64,000 nucleotides of DNA, from contig JANHCV010000012.1 of assembly GCA_025594325.1 (NCBI GenBank), positions 744,001 to 808,000 of the forward strand, given 5' to 3'. The notes beneath the pieces were generated by a model. That model was given only the letters and a program-made list of their open reading frames with translations. It searched no databases and had not been told where the DNA came from. Of the stretch, positions 32,043-41,999 are shown one piece after another. The stretch comes from Blastocladiella emersonii ATCC 22665 (lineage: Eukaryota; Blastocladiomycota; Blastocladiomycetes; Blastocladiales; Blastocladiaceae). The first letter of the stretch is position 1; each line of letters starts with the position of its first letter. A program made the position numbers and the translations under genes.

Positions 32043-34906
32043 TCAGTCCAAGCGACACACGACCCCAAGACGCGTTGCTTGGAACGCGACCCAGGCTTCC
32101 TCCGAGAAGGTCGGGGATCCCGCGAAAAAGGCGGGTGGGATACCGCTACCCTCAGCGTAGGCCTTGACGCGGTGAGAAAAGATCTCCTCGAGCGACCACG
32201 AGTCCTCGAACGGCAGCACCACCTTTTCGTCGCGGTTGTTGAGAGGTGCGACGGGAAACTCGTGGAGGAGAAAGCCGTGGCGATCGCGTGCACTCGCAGG
32301 AGAGTCATCATCGGCGTCGCCGCCGAGTCGATCCATGAGTTCCTGCAGCGCCGCGCCACGATGGCCAGGACCTGTACGAGGTTGCAGGGCATGGTCAGTG
32401 GTCGTCGGTGTGCAGTGGGCCGAGTGAAGGGCGTACCGGCGCCAACGAGAACGAACGTGGTCGAGTTCTTGCTGCGCCGCACGAGCTGGGCAGTGGATGC
32501 ACCGGCCATGGCGAGGAAAGCAAACGTCGTTGAGAAGGTCCACGGCTGCGAGTCCGAGATGACCTTGAGGGTGAGGTCGCGGGCAAGCTCACCAAGGCGT
32601 GTGTCCCGCAGGGCAAACAAGAGGGGCGTGCAGTTGATCTCGTAGAAGTCAGTTGGCGTGAGAGCGAGAGAGTCAAAGTCACCACGGCCATGAAGCGGGA
32701 AGCCCTTGATCTTGGCGGCGAGCAAGAGGAGTGGAGTCCCGTTGATGAGACGCGTGACCTGCAGGTACCCTTGGTCGTTGGACGGCGGGCGACCAGGCTT
32801 GAGCCAATCGGGAAGCCTCCGGTGCAAGGCCGGATCGATGCAGGCCAGGTAAGCGGTCTTGATCTCGGACATGGCCTTGGTCGCGGCGCAAAGGCGAGCC
32901 AGCGCGGCCATGATCTCGAGCTTGGTGACGCCTTGCCGGGCGAGAATCTTGATGTGTTTGAACGAGACCCGCCCGTCACCCGAGGATGTACCGTTGATTG
33001 CGAGGTGGTCGACGGCGAACGAGAGGAGCGCGATGAAGTACATTGCGTTGCGACAGACCTGGCGTACGAGTTCAGAGTCAGCAACGTCCGACAATCCGTC
33101 CATGAGCGCGACGGCGATGGCCGCGTGGCCCTCGGTCGACTGCCGCTGCAGGAAGAGGTTCTTGAGCGCGTCGTGCTGCGTGTCGACAGAGATGAAGCCA
33201 AGGATCGACTCGTACAGCTCGGGACTGCAGAGCACCCCGAGCGCACCAATGGCCTTGGCGCCGATCAGGAAGGACCGCGGCTCCGGGTAGCCCCGATGTG
33301 TGCTACCAATGAGGGAAGCAACGTGCGGCGTGGGGTTTGTCGCAACGAGTTGCTCGACGACAGCGGCTGGCTCGACGTGCTGCTGCCCGGCGGTGTCACC
33401 CGGCTTGACCTGTCGGTGCGAAGCGGCCAATTCGGCTCGCTGCTGCTGGTCATCGCAGCGCGCAGCGAGCTGCTCGTCGAAATCGCCCGACTCAAGCTGG
33501 CGATCGGTGTGGACGGCGTCAAGGTAGACGTCACGTTCGTCCTGATCGCCCGCTCGAGGTGCTGAGGCAGCAGCGTGAGCGCGGGCGGGCCGTGCCGTGG
33601 CCTTCTTTTTCGGTTTGACAATGCGACGGCTGCCAGTAGATGACGACGCAGCTGATCGAGCGGGACCAGGACCCGTTTCAGCGAAACGAAGGGTGGAATG
33701 CACTGGTAGTTTCCCCCTGCCACTCGTACTGAAATCAATGTGGTCAAGAGCGACGGCTTCAAGACCAGCCTAATTGTGTGCGCGATTGTTAGCTTTCACC
33801 GCATATCGCGACCTGCGACGAGAACGTACTGTATTGCAGAGCTGGCGGTGCGCTGACTCGAACGCGCCCACGGCCTCATCGGCCTGGAGCCCGTCATCGA
33901 GCAGTACAGCGTGGCAGACGACGACGCGGCCTGTGTCAAGGACGAGGCGCGTGATGCACGGACCAGCGCTGGCCGCCGGCTGGATCACGGCCGTTTCCAC
34001 GATGGTTGCGCCGTGGAGCGCGGACCCGAGCGCAGCACCAATCTGCACGGCCGAGTCGGTCGATCCACGCGCGACCTTGGCCGGGACGCCGTCGTCACGA
34101 GCGACGAATAGGTCGAGTTCGCCACGTGCGCGCGACTCGAGCGGGTACTGCGGCATGCGCGGTCCGAGTTGGTCGTCCGAGTCGGATGCGTTTGGATTGT
34201 TGAAAGGAGCAGCGGAAGAAGCCTCGTCGTCGCGCAGCGCATGGGTGTTCAGCGAGTCGGCGACGGTTTTGCCAGGTTGAGAACTCGGGGCTGCTAAACC
34301 GTGGAAACGTCGTGTTAGCATTCGTTCTCCAAGTCTACGAGTCGGTGAAACGTACATAAAGGCGGTTGCGTCCCGCTGGGAGCACTGGCCCTCGCTCGCG
34401 GAACAGGCGCGAGTCCCTCGAGCGGCAGATCATGCACGATTTTCTCGAGCAGCAAGGCGTGCTCAGAGTCCTCGGTGTCGGTGCGGGTGCGTGGCGGATC
34501 TGACGTGGACTGCGAAGCGGCAAGCGAGACCACCTTGGCCTCGCCACCAACGCGGGGCCGCTTCGCTCGACTCGCCGTCGCGGCAGCGATTTCGGAGAGG
34601 GTGCCTAGTCAAACGAGTGAGCTCCCAATCACGCTGCCGTGTGCACTCTGATCACGTACGCTTGCCGAGAAGGCTCGCCTTTGGCTGCTCGGCGGGCGAA
34701 GCAGGCGCGCTCGTGTTGGTCGACGAGGGCAAAAGGAGCGGCAAGTCCGAAGAAGTATTCAAGCTGCCGGCGCGCGGGTGGCCGGCGGGCGGCGAATCGA
34801 AAGCAAGCGGGGAAGGCGACGAAGCAGGCGACGAAGCATGTGGCGAGGCGGCGTCGGGCCCCTCGCCTCGCTCGCTCGCGACTGGCGAGACTCGTGACGC
34901 GGACAT
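32043..34906 (-). CDS. 873-residue SPPAG-leader protein, ankyrin-like, five exons
   Basis: Exons 34906-34660, 34604-34356, 34293-33830, 33769-32437 and 32371-32043 join in frame across introns of 55, 62, 60 and 65 bases; introns 2 and 3 have textbook GCTAAC branch sites and every intron ends in TAG or CAG. Seen unspliced, the locus looks like four unrelated small ORFs. The N-terminus (MSASRVSP...SPSPLAFDSPPAGHP) carries the signature of the forkhead-like family, but the rest is unrelated: a basic and Ser-rich region, then a helical domain with GTPLLLLAAKIKG and NCTPLLFALRDTRLGELA, resembling degenerate ankyrin repeats (inference). The function is unknown. The start is the ATG preceded by CTTGCTGCAACT, the leader shared with its neighbours. 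Confidence 0.7.
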
Positions 34907-35253
34907 AGTTGCAGCAAGTGGTTCACTCAATTTCCATTAGAAGTCATTCGATCGTATCGCCTGCAAGAGAGCGAGTTCGACGGTCCAGCGCGTACGCTCG
35001 CGTGACCCGGCGTGCGCAAGATTCTCCCGCCCGCGCGTGCATCGGCATCATGCCTCAAATCAGCTTCTTCTCGGGCACGAAGATCGACACTTCATGGCTT
35101 GCCATGTGTGGGTGCTCGAGTCCATGAAACAGGCGTTGACAAAGACGGGCTTCGCGTGGACAGGATGAAGTACCAAGAGGGAAGGGACACTTGCTAGAGC
35201 AATCGCAAATGAGCATTATATCCACGCGCAAGGGAGCGAGTCTTAACGCAAGG
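34907..35253. other. Intergenic, no gene seen
   Basis: Between two minus-strand SPPAG-leader genes. The leader CTTGCTGCAACT lies immediately before the ATG at 34906. Nothing else was recognised. Confidence 0.4.
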
Positions 35254-36382
35254 TTATGCGGGTGGGCGAGGGAGGATGGGAACGGGCGGCCTGCTAGGTG
35301 GGAGAGGAGTTGCGACGCGCTGATGCATGGGCGGCCGCGGCGTTGAAGAGCCAGTGTTCGGTAGCGGCTCGGACGCTGGTGCAGCAGGCACGACCAAAGG
35401 CTCTACGGTTGGACGAGGGCGGATGGGTACGAGGGATCGTGGAGGTGGTGGCTCGGTCCGCAGCGAGGACGAATCGACGCGCGGCTGAACGGTTTGGAGC
35501 GCAGATGACAAGGCATGTGACTGCACCGTTGGTCGAGGGGAGATGACAGCAGGCGGCTGTGTCGATGGCCGCGGGGCAATAGCGACAGGCGACCGCACCG
35601 ATGGGCCGCTAGGCAAAGCGCCGGTCCGCTTCGCGGCTGGCCGAGGGTGGATGGCAACGGGTTTACGTTGACGCAACGACTCAAGGGGACGTTTGCGAGC
35701 AGGGCGTCCACCACGCCGCTTACGGTTCATTTCGTCTGGAAGCGGTGCGCTGGGGCTAGTCTCGCAGCGGGTGAGGTTAGAAGTTGTTAAATAGCCGAAG
35801 GTGAAACGTGGAATACGTGAAAGCAGGGACGGGAGCGGGCAACGGCGAAACGAACGGCACGCGGTAGCCGTAGTAAGGCGACGGGTGAATGTAAGCGGGG
35901 ACGTGGCCGTAAGGGCTGAAAGCGCCGAGCGGATTTGTAGACGAGTGCACTCCGAAGCCAGGAGGGACCGCAGTGGCAGCCTCAGAGCGAGCTTGCTCAT
36001 CCGCGGAAGCAAGCTGCGCGAGCGGCGCGTCATGACAAAGCGGAGCAGTAGGTGATACCGGCGCCCTTTCCAAGTCTACCACATCTACGTGTAAAACGTT
36101 CTCGCATTCTGCCACGAGTGTCCGGTGAGGTGACGTTCCGCCATCCTGCAGGACATAAGGTTGCAGGGAGCGTGTTTGTGGAGGCTGATCGCTGCCCGAG
36201 TTGATGGGGCGAGAAAAAAAGTACTGAGAGCCATGGGCGGACCAAAATGACTGAGTATCACCGTTTGGCGAAAGACCGGCGGGCGGAGAGTCGCAGTTTG
36301 GCAGCGAAGGCGACCGTGAGCGCGGCGGGGTCGCGTCGGGGCTGCGCACGAAGGCAGCTGATTGCTCGTGTAGCTCAAACAT
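35254..36382 (-). CDS. SPPAG-leader protein with AT-hook and proline repeats
   Basis: Exons 36382-35817 and 35755-35254 are joined (phase 2) across a 61-base intron (GTATTC...CTAAC...GACTAG), giving 355 residues. The N-terminus reads MFELHEQSAAF, then SRSPSLPNCDSPPAGLS, the family signature. The middle is Pro/Tyr-rich (SPYGHVPAYIHPSPYYGYR). Exon 2 encodes MNRKRRGGRPARKRP, an AT-hook-like basic motif with a central GRP, followed by five imperfect copies of PVAIxPRP. There is no forkhead domain, although the gene shares leader and signature with the forkhead-like genes. An AT-hook suggests a nuclear, minor-groove-binding protein. Low-complexity repeats make the C-terminus probably disordered. 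Confidence 0.68.
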
Positions 36383-36493
36383 AATTGCAGCAAGTTTCAG
36401 CTTCTCGTCTTCATTGGGCGCAACGCTTGGGTTCACGATTGCGAAAGCGAGAACGATGCAATTCAGAACCAGTTGGTCGGTCCGACTGCCAAG

Positions 36494-36508
36494 CCACACG
36501 TGTGGCGG
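36494..36508. promoter_or_regulatory. Palindromic CCACACGTGTGG box
   Basis: Reads CCACACGTGTGGCGG, about 115 bases upstream of the ATG at 36382. It is one of the E-box-like boxes recurring in this window. Confidence 0.4.
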
Positions 36509-36687
36509 CGGACACGTGCGGCTGAGCTTCGCGTCCCCCATCGCCCTGTGCAGTGACGAGTAAAGCTATTGATATTATTGCACACAGACGGGAAGACAGT
36601 CGAAAAGAACACAACGAGAAAGCGAGCGAGACACCGCAACGGGACCCTTGCGTGTCGCGTTAAGACGCTGCAACCAACGACTAATCA

Positions 36688-37598
36688 TCAGTCGATCCGA
36701 GAAAGCTCGATCGGGTCTGGGGCGTCAGGAGCGATCCGCTCAAGCTCGGAAGAGACCCAACTCATGTCGGCCGTGGGCCCCGCGGTCGCAGCGAGAGTCC
36801 AGATCAGCTCTGCAAACGACTGGCGAGCTGAGCGGGCCTTGAGAGCGCCGCTCGGGAAAACCCGCAAAAAGTCGAGTGTGACGCTGCCCGCGCTGAACTC
36901 TTCGCACAACGCGATCACTGCACCCTTAGAGTCGCCGTGAAGCAATGCGAGCGTCAGAAGTTGGGCCGACGCGAGTCGATCGCAGGTACACGGCGACGCG
37001 GAAGCAGATACATGATTGTTGGACTTGGCTGTTGCAAGCTTGTACAAGCGCGACCAAAAGTTCTCGAAGGGTAGATGGGCGACGTGTGCGGGTCCGATTT
37101 GGATCTGACCCAAAGTTCCCCAAGAAGTGAGCGCCAGATCGGATGAACCGCGAACGGACAGTTCGCGCACTGCGCGAAGCCTAAATCGCCAACCGAACCG
37201 ACTGAGATGCTCGAGAGTGTCGTTGAATCAGGTGTAAAAAGCGACCGGATCAATACATGAAGATAGAGCTTCGCAATGCTCGGCTTCGGTGCGATAGACG
37301 TCAGCCCGCTGCGCCGATCCGAGAAGATGGACGAAACCAGCTGCACTAAGTCGCACAGCGTCGACCAAACGAACTCGTCGGCACCCTCGTACGAGCCAAG
37401 GAATTCAAGTAGCTCGTCAGGGACTGCTGAGCTCGACGTGTCAAGCAAAACGCTTCGAGGGCGCGCATCGTATCCGCGGCCAGAAGCCCTTGCGAATTCA
37501 CAATAGGCCAATGCAAAGTCGACCAAGCGCAGCGTTGCCGCCATTCCGCGTCCCCACGTCAACAGCTCGCTCGGTCCAAAGCGAGTCCTTGACGCCTA
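36688..37598 (-). pseudogene. Second C-terminal half of an F-box-like gene (relic)
   Basis: Downstream of, and overlapping, the end of F-box-like copy 2, a different frame encodes a region matching exon 2 of copy 1: LVDFALAYCEFARASG, PDELLEFLGSYEGADEFVW, LCDLVQLV, then CANCPF and IWRSLLGELW. At about 37115 the match moves by one base into another frame (GQIQIGPAHVAHLPFENFWS, PCTCDRLASAQLLTLAL, FLRVFPSGALKAR) and ends at 36688. No N-terminal half is present. It is a duplicated C-terminal part, out of frame with the gene before it and carrying one more frameshift. Confidence 0.65.
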
Positions 37599-39768
37599 TA
37601 AGCGCGCCTGTGGGTAAAACACGCCAAAAGCTGAGTAGGAGAGGAGCGTCGAGCTCGATAGCGTCACTAAGAACATCCAGCATCGCGGCCAGGTCGGTGC
37701 GGATCAAGAGCTGGACAAGGTCGCGTAACGGGTACGCCAAAGTGTCACACGCTGACAGGCACCGAAGGACGCGACGCCCGTTGGAGCTCGCAGGCCGAAA
37801 GGTCAGGTTCGCAACGTCGTCAACTGAAGCGAGGATGCTAGCGAGTTTCTCGGCAACAACAAGCGGAATACGCCGAAGGCACTGCGGATCGAGGACCAAA
37901 AGCTCGCGAACCGTGTCGAGCCACGCACGCTGATCCGCGATTGAGCATTCGCCGCAGGAAATGGCACGAGATGGAGCAAGCGGGAAAAGGTGCCGACCCG
38001 CGCGGTTGGAGACCTGCGCCGAGACCATGGCGCCAAGAAACGAACGCGCTGTGTCGCTTTCCCTGATCAGCGCGATAGCGGCGCTGCGAGTTAAACGACT
38101 TTGAAAGACAGCGACAACAACCCATGCGAGTTCGGCGCAAATCGGACTCGACAAGCGAAGGGCGGTCGCGTTTGCAAGAAGAAACACGTCCCACAAGTGC
38201 GGCGAGGGCTCGCTTGAAAACACGGCAGCCATAAGCTTGCTCGAGTCGGGGTTGAGGCGAGTGAGGCGACCGTCGTCATCAGGATGCAGGACCGTCTCAC
38301 GCAAAACCAAAGCGAGCTCGTGACAAAGATCTGGCGCCATTTCAAAACGTTGCTGTCGCACAAATGCAAGTACATCCTGCGGCATAAATTGATCTGGGAC
38401 GAGGTCAAGCGATGCACGGAACGCTACACATAGCATAGGAGGGATCAATTGATGGTTGTTGCGCGCGCCCAACGAGGAAAAAAAAAATAACGAACCCCGC
38501 AGCACAGCACTCTGGAATGAACCATCAAGAAGTTGAGCGGCCGCGGTAGCGAGAGGACCCGCGGGCCCGCCGCCCTGTTGACCCAGCGCAAAGGTAAGAA
38601 CGAAGTCCCAGTCCAAGTCGTTGAGCAAGTCTTCCTTGGCCAAGATGGTCAGGACCTCGGGATCAATCGCGAACGGACCGCCAACGAGCCGGTGGCTGAA
38701 AAGTTCGCGCTCGCTACTGGCAATCGAGGTGTCTGAGTTCTGCAAAAGCCCCGCCAACTTATAGAGGATGACCGGCGTCCGGGCCAAGTGGGTGACAAGC
38801 TGTACATTTTCGAAGAGTGTCGGAGCGGCCGTCCAAGATTCGCGGAGAAGCCACTGGAGCACCATCGCAACGCCCTGAGCGTTCTCGGGACTCATATGCA
38901 TATGTGCGTGTGTTTCGAGAGAATCCAACAGGCTGGCGGAGACTACTTGGCGTTCGAAGCAGCGGGCGAGCCAACGAGACTCGAGACCAAACGCGGGCAC
39001 ATCAAACAGAGCTAAAAGACTCGGCAAGTCCCAAAGGAAGATGGCGAGAATGCCCAGGAAGCCAAGCAAGCATACCGGATTGTCAGCCCAAGTTATGACG
39101 TGGTCATAGATCGTATTGTTAAACTCGTAGGGCGTCAGCACAAACCAAGTGATAGCTGGCATCCGGATGGAGAAGAGCCCGGGAACTCGCTGCTGTGTGT
39201 GTCGAAGCAGGCAGGTAAGTCTAGACGGTTCGAGATGCATAACCGCAAGGATCATGGGCTGGCAGAGAGTTTCCGCAGGAGAGCCCTTGCATTGATGCGC
39301 ACGGGCAGCAATGATTGAGGCCTTGAGCGCCGCAGTCGAGGATGCTGGACTAGTATCAAAGGAGCGCAAGGCCAGGGACGCAAGCGGGAGAATGTGATCT
39401 AGAAGCACCGAAAAGAGCGACGCAAGGGCAGGATGGGGACGGTCTGGCTTGGACGACGAAGTTTGGCGTCGCTCGTGACAGTACTCGAGGAGCGCCCCGC
39501 TGTCCGAGATGAAAACGATATCGCCAGCCTCGCCAGTCCCGTACTCGTCCAGCCAGTCCGCAGGGGGGCCGGAGGCCAGTAAGTGACGAATCCATGCGCC
39601 CTGAACGGGGGTGCATTGTGAGAGAACATGAAGTTCGCGCGTTGCTGCACAGACGGCCGATCGGGGTCGGGCGAGCTGGAGCGCAAAGGTCATCAGTTCG
39701 ACTGGGAGCATGGTGAGCGTTGAGCGCTCATGCGGTTGCAGCAAGTTTCCTTCATTAGCTTCGTGCAT
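37498..39768 (-). CDS. F-box-like large protein, copy 2 (truncated end)
   Basis: A single long frame from the ATG at 39768 (MHEANEGNLLQPHERS...) encodes 756 residues. After MLPVELMTFALQLARPRSA (degenerate F-box-like) it aligns along its length with copies 1 and 3: a Trp-rich helical core, FWRVLPTGALIGVK near the end, a CGECSI pair and WLDTVRELLVLDP. Compared with copy 3 the last ~35 residues are lost: after ...DSLWTERAVD the frame runs on for about 20 unrelated codons to the stop at 37498, where a relic of another copy starts in a different frame. So the end is chimeric. It may still be expressed as a slightly shortened protein. The 5' end carries the leader AACTTGCTGCAACC, here inside the coding frame. 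Confidence 0.65.
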   Translation of the reverse strand: MHEANEGNLLQPHERSTLTMLPVELMTFALQLARPRSAVCAATRELHVLSQCTPVQGAWIRHLLASGPPADWLDEYGTGEAGDIVFISDSGALLEYCHERRQTSSSKPDRPHPALASLFSVLLDHILPLASLALRSFDTSPASSTAALKASIIAARAHQCKGSPAETLCQPMILAVMHLEPSRLTCLLRHTQQRVPGLFSIRMPAITWFVLTPYEFNNTIYDHVITWADNPVCLLGFLGILAIFLWDLPSLLALFDVPAFGLESRWLARCFERQVVSASLLDSLETHAHMHMSPENAQGVAMVLQWLLRESWTAAPTLFENVQLVTHLARTPVILYKLAGLLQNSDTSIASSERELFSHRLVGGPFAIDPEVLTILAKEDLLNDLDWDFVLTFALGQQGGGPAGPLATAAAQLLDGSFQSAVLRGSLFFFSSLGARNNHQLIPPMLCVAFRASLDLVPDQFMPQDVLAFVRQQRFEMAPDLCHELALVLRETVLHPDDDGRLTRLNPDSSKLMAAVFSSEPSPHLWDVFLLANATALRLSSPICAELAWVVVAVFQSRLTRSAAIALIRESDTARSFLGAMVSAQVSNRAGRHLFPLAPSRAISCGECSIADQRAWLDTVRELLVLDPQCLRRIPLVVAEKLASILASVDDVANLTFRPASSNGRRVLRCLSACDTLAYPLRDLVQLLIRTDLAAMLDVLSDAIELDAPLLLSFWRVLPTGALIGVKDSLWTERAVDVGTRNGGNAALGRLCIGLL

Positions 39769-39944
39769 GGTTGTTGCGGGCGAGAGCAAGAAGTCGAGGC
39801 GTTGCGGTCACAGCCAAAAGTTGTTCGCTCGGGCGACATCACGCGAAGTGGCGCATCGCGGCTTCTTCTCCCACCCCGCATGGGCACTCAAAATGTGATT
39901 CATTCCATGAACGATACTCTTGCGTTCTCACACGCAGCCCGCGC

Positions 39945-40217
39945 CTACTCCTCGACCGCGTGCTTCTGCGCCCCGTCGCCGCCGCAGCCCGCGGCCACGT
40001 CGCGCAGCTGCTTGGCACCGCGCCCGAGCCGGGTCTCGCCCTTGTCCGTCTCCGGCGGCTGCCGCATCTTCTCCTTAGCCTCGGGGCCGAACTGCATCCC
40101 GCCGCGATGCATCGGGGCCGAGCCATGCGGAACTGCGCCACGGCCAGCGTCGACCATCGCCGTGCCGTGCGGATCGGTCGCGTAGTGCGGGTCGGTCGCG
40201 TAGTGCGGGTGGCGCAC
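39945..40217 (-). CDS. Small hydrophilic ORF following a TAG in frame
   Basis: A 90-codon frame with strongly G/C-ending codons (GPEAKEKMRQPPETDKGE, then GAKQLRDVAAGCGGDG). It begins immediately after the TAG (40218-40220) that ends the Cys-containing gene upstream and is in the same frame as that gene. It opens with a short repeat, HYATDPHYATDP; the first ATG gives MVDAGRGAVPHG. It could be the true end of the upstream gene (readthrough, a nonsense mutation or an unseen intron) or a separate small gene. The charged, Gly-rich composition recalls stress-type hydrophilins, but no family is assigned. Confidence 0.4.
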   Translation of the reverse strand: MRHPHYATDPHYATDPHGTAMVDAGRGAVPHGSAPMHRGGMQFGPEAKEKMRQPPETDKGETRLGRGAKQLRDVAAGCGGDGAQKHAVEE

Positions 40218-40917
40218 CTACTTGCGCGCGGCGAGGATCTCGCGCAGGACAGCGTGGGCGCGACCCGCCGCGGCGGCGCATGTCTGGCAGCGAGCGTGCG
40301 CCGTGTGGCTGCCGCAATGTGCGCGCACGCGCTCGGCCGACGACAGGACGAGGGCGAGGACGTCCGAGTAGTCGAGCGCATTGGTGGCCAGGTGATGCGC
40401 GCGGTCACCGAGGTCGGAAGACGCGGTGGTGGTGGGCTCGAGGCCCTGCGCCGACTTGGCGCGCTGGTGCATGCCGAGCGACTCGGAGCCTACCGACACG
40501 AGGAGCCACGCGGCCTGGTGCGCGAGGTGTACGACGACGCCGCGGGGACCGGTCAGCGCGATGATCGCGCGGGTAACGAGAAAGAGAGAGGGGAGCGGAA
40601 GCGCAGCGTACCGGCATTGGTGAGGCAGCACTTGTAGCAGTCGACGCCCGCGCACTCGGTCTTCTCATCGCAGTACTTGGACAGCAGCGCCGACTCGTTG
40701 CTACGCGGGGGAGCGCGCGTGCGTGCGTCAGCACAGCGTCACCGCTCGCAGCGCTAGGCGAGAAACGTACAGGATCATGGCCGCATCGAGATCCTACGCG
40801 CACAAGGAACGAGCGAATGAGTGATGGCTGCCACGACGGTGACGGCGCAGCGGCGAGACGCCCTGCGTCCAGGATCTTGGAGAACGGCTGCTGCTGCTCG
40901 GTGGTTGGCATCGACAT
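40218..40917 (-). CDS. Hypothetical multi-exon cysteine-containing protein
   Basis: Probable start ATG 40917 (MSMPTTEQQQPFSKILDA). A 23-base micro-exon at 40793-40771 (DLDAAMIL) joins via a 70-base intron to 40700-40612 (NESALLSKYCDEKTECAGVD, then CYKCCLTNA), and this joins via a 122-base intron (TAG acceptor) to 40489-40218 (SESLGMHQRAKSAQGLE ... HARCQTCAAAAGRAH ... ILAARK). These three parts keep frame. The join from the first exon to the micro-exon was not resolved. Cysteines occur as CDEKTEC, CYKCC and CQTC, so metal binding or disulfides are possible. Codons are strongly G/C-ending, as in cell genes. I do not recognise the family. Confidence 0.5.
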
Positions 40918-41139
40918 GGTGGGTGTGGTGTTCGTTCCGTAGGGTGCCGCGGCGACGAAGGAGGAGAGAGTGGAGCGTAGTGGTGAAGGGCAGCCGTGAG
41001 CCGCGGCGCACGACCTGGTCGCCCAACGGCCGCGCAACGGGGACCCACCACCCGACGACGGCGGCGAGGCGGGCGGAGGTGACGCGGCGCAGGGCGACAG
41101 CCGCCGTCGCGGCGGTGGTTTTCCGCGGGGCACCTCCTT

Positions 41140-41999
41140 GCGCTCGACCGATGGCTCAATGAGCGGGATGAGCAGGTTGATGGTAGACTTGGGGATGGCG
41201 CACACGGCGGCGAGCGTGGCGAACAGCTTGAGCGCGCCCTGGCGCGGGAGCTCGGACCCGAACGTCTGCAGGAACGCGGGCGCGATGGCGCGGAGCTGCG
41301 CGACGGTCGGGTCGGCGTGCGCGAGGGTTACGACCATGGGACCGGCAGCGAGGATCACCTCGGCGAGCGCGATGGTGGACCCGTGCCGCGTCCTGAGCTC
41401 GGTGCTGGTAACGGTCGGGAGGAGACTGTCGAAAATGTGTTGGAAGATGTCGTGCTTGAGGTCCACAAGCACGCCGAGCGCCTCGGCGGCGCGCACGCGC
41501 ACGGCGGGGTCCCAGTGGAACACACTGTTCTTGAGCAGGTACTGGACGCAGTACGGGTGGTACTCGTCGAATGCGGCGACAACGCGGCCGGCGACCAAGA
41601 ACGCGGACGCGCGGTTGCTGACGGTAAAGAAGTCAGACCACCGCGCGATGGTGTCGCGGTCGCACAGCCCGGCGAGCACGACGTGCGGGGCCTCCTCGAT
41701 CTGCTTGGGGATCTCGTCATCCTCGTCCTCGCACTCATCGTGGCGGGGTGCCGGGTCGGCGGGACCCGACGCGACGAGCCCGCCCGCCGCGGCGGCGGCA
41801 GCGCGGCAGATGTTTGCTTCGAGCGAGCGCGATCCGCGGTCGCAGCGCCACTTGGGCAGCTCGTTGCGCAGCTCGTTATGCAGCATGACGAGGCCGACGC
41901 GGGTGGCGATCTTGGTGACGAGCTTGCGCAGGAGCGAGTTGGTGCGGACCATGGCGGCGTCGGCGAAGCAGAGCAGGGCGGCGAGCCAGTCAAGTCCTT
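41140..41999 (-). pseudogene. Internal fragment of tubulin-folding cofactor D
   Basis: The frame encodes about 285 residues matching the central part of tubulin cofactor D (TBCD/Alp1/Cin1), a HEAT-repeat chaperone that releases beta-tubulin: TNSLLRKLVTKIATRVGL, LPKWRCDRGSRSLEANI, VLAGLCDRDTIARWSD (usually KDKDTVVRWSAAKG), and LLPTVTSTELRTRHGSTIA with ALAEVI. Family members are about 1100-1200 residues long. Neither the N-terminal repeats nor the C-terminal third is found in the flanking DNA: upstream the sequence changes near 42000, and downstream it runs into the promoter of the Cys-containing gene. It could be a relic copied from an intact gene elsewhere, or an assembly join. Confidence 0.6.

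Noticed and set aside
40771-40793. Whether the 23-base micro-exon is an artefact
   Set aside because: I considered dropping it, but it keeps frame with the next exon and has a TAG acceptor and a GTACG donor; it is retained in the gene model at low confidence because the upstream join is unresolved.
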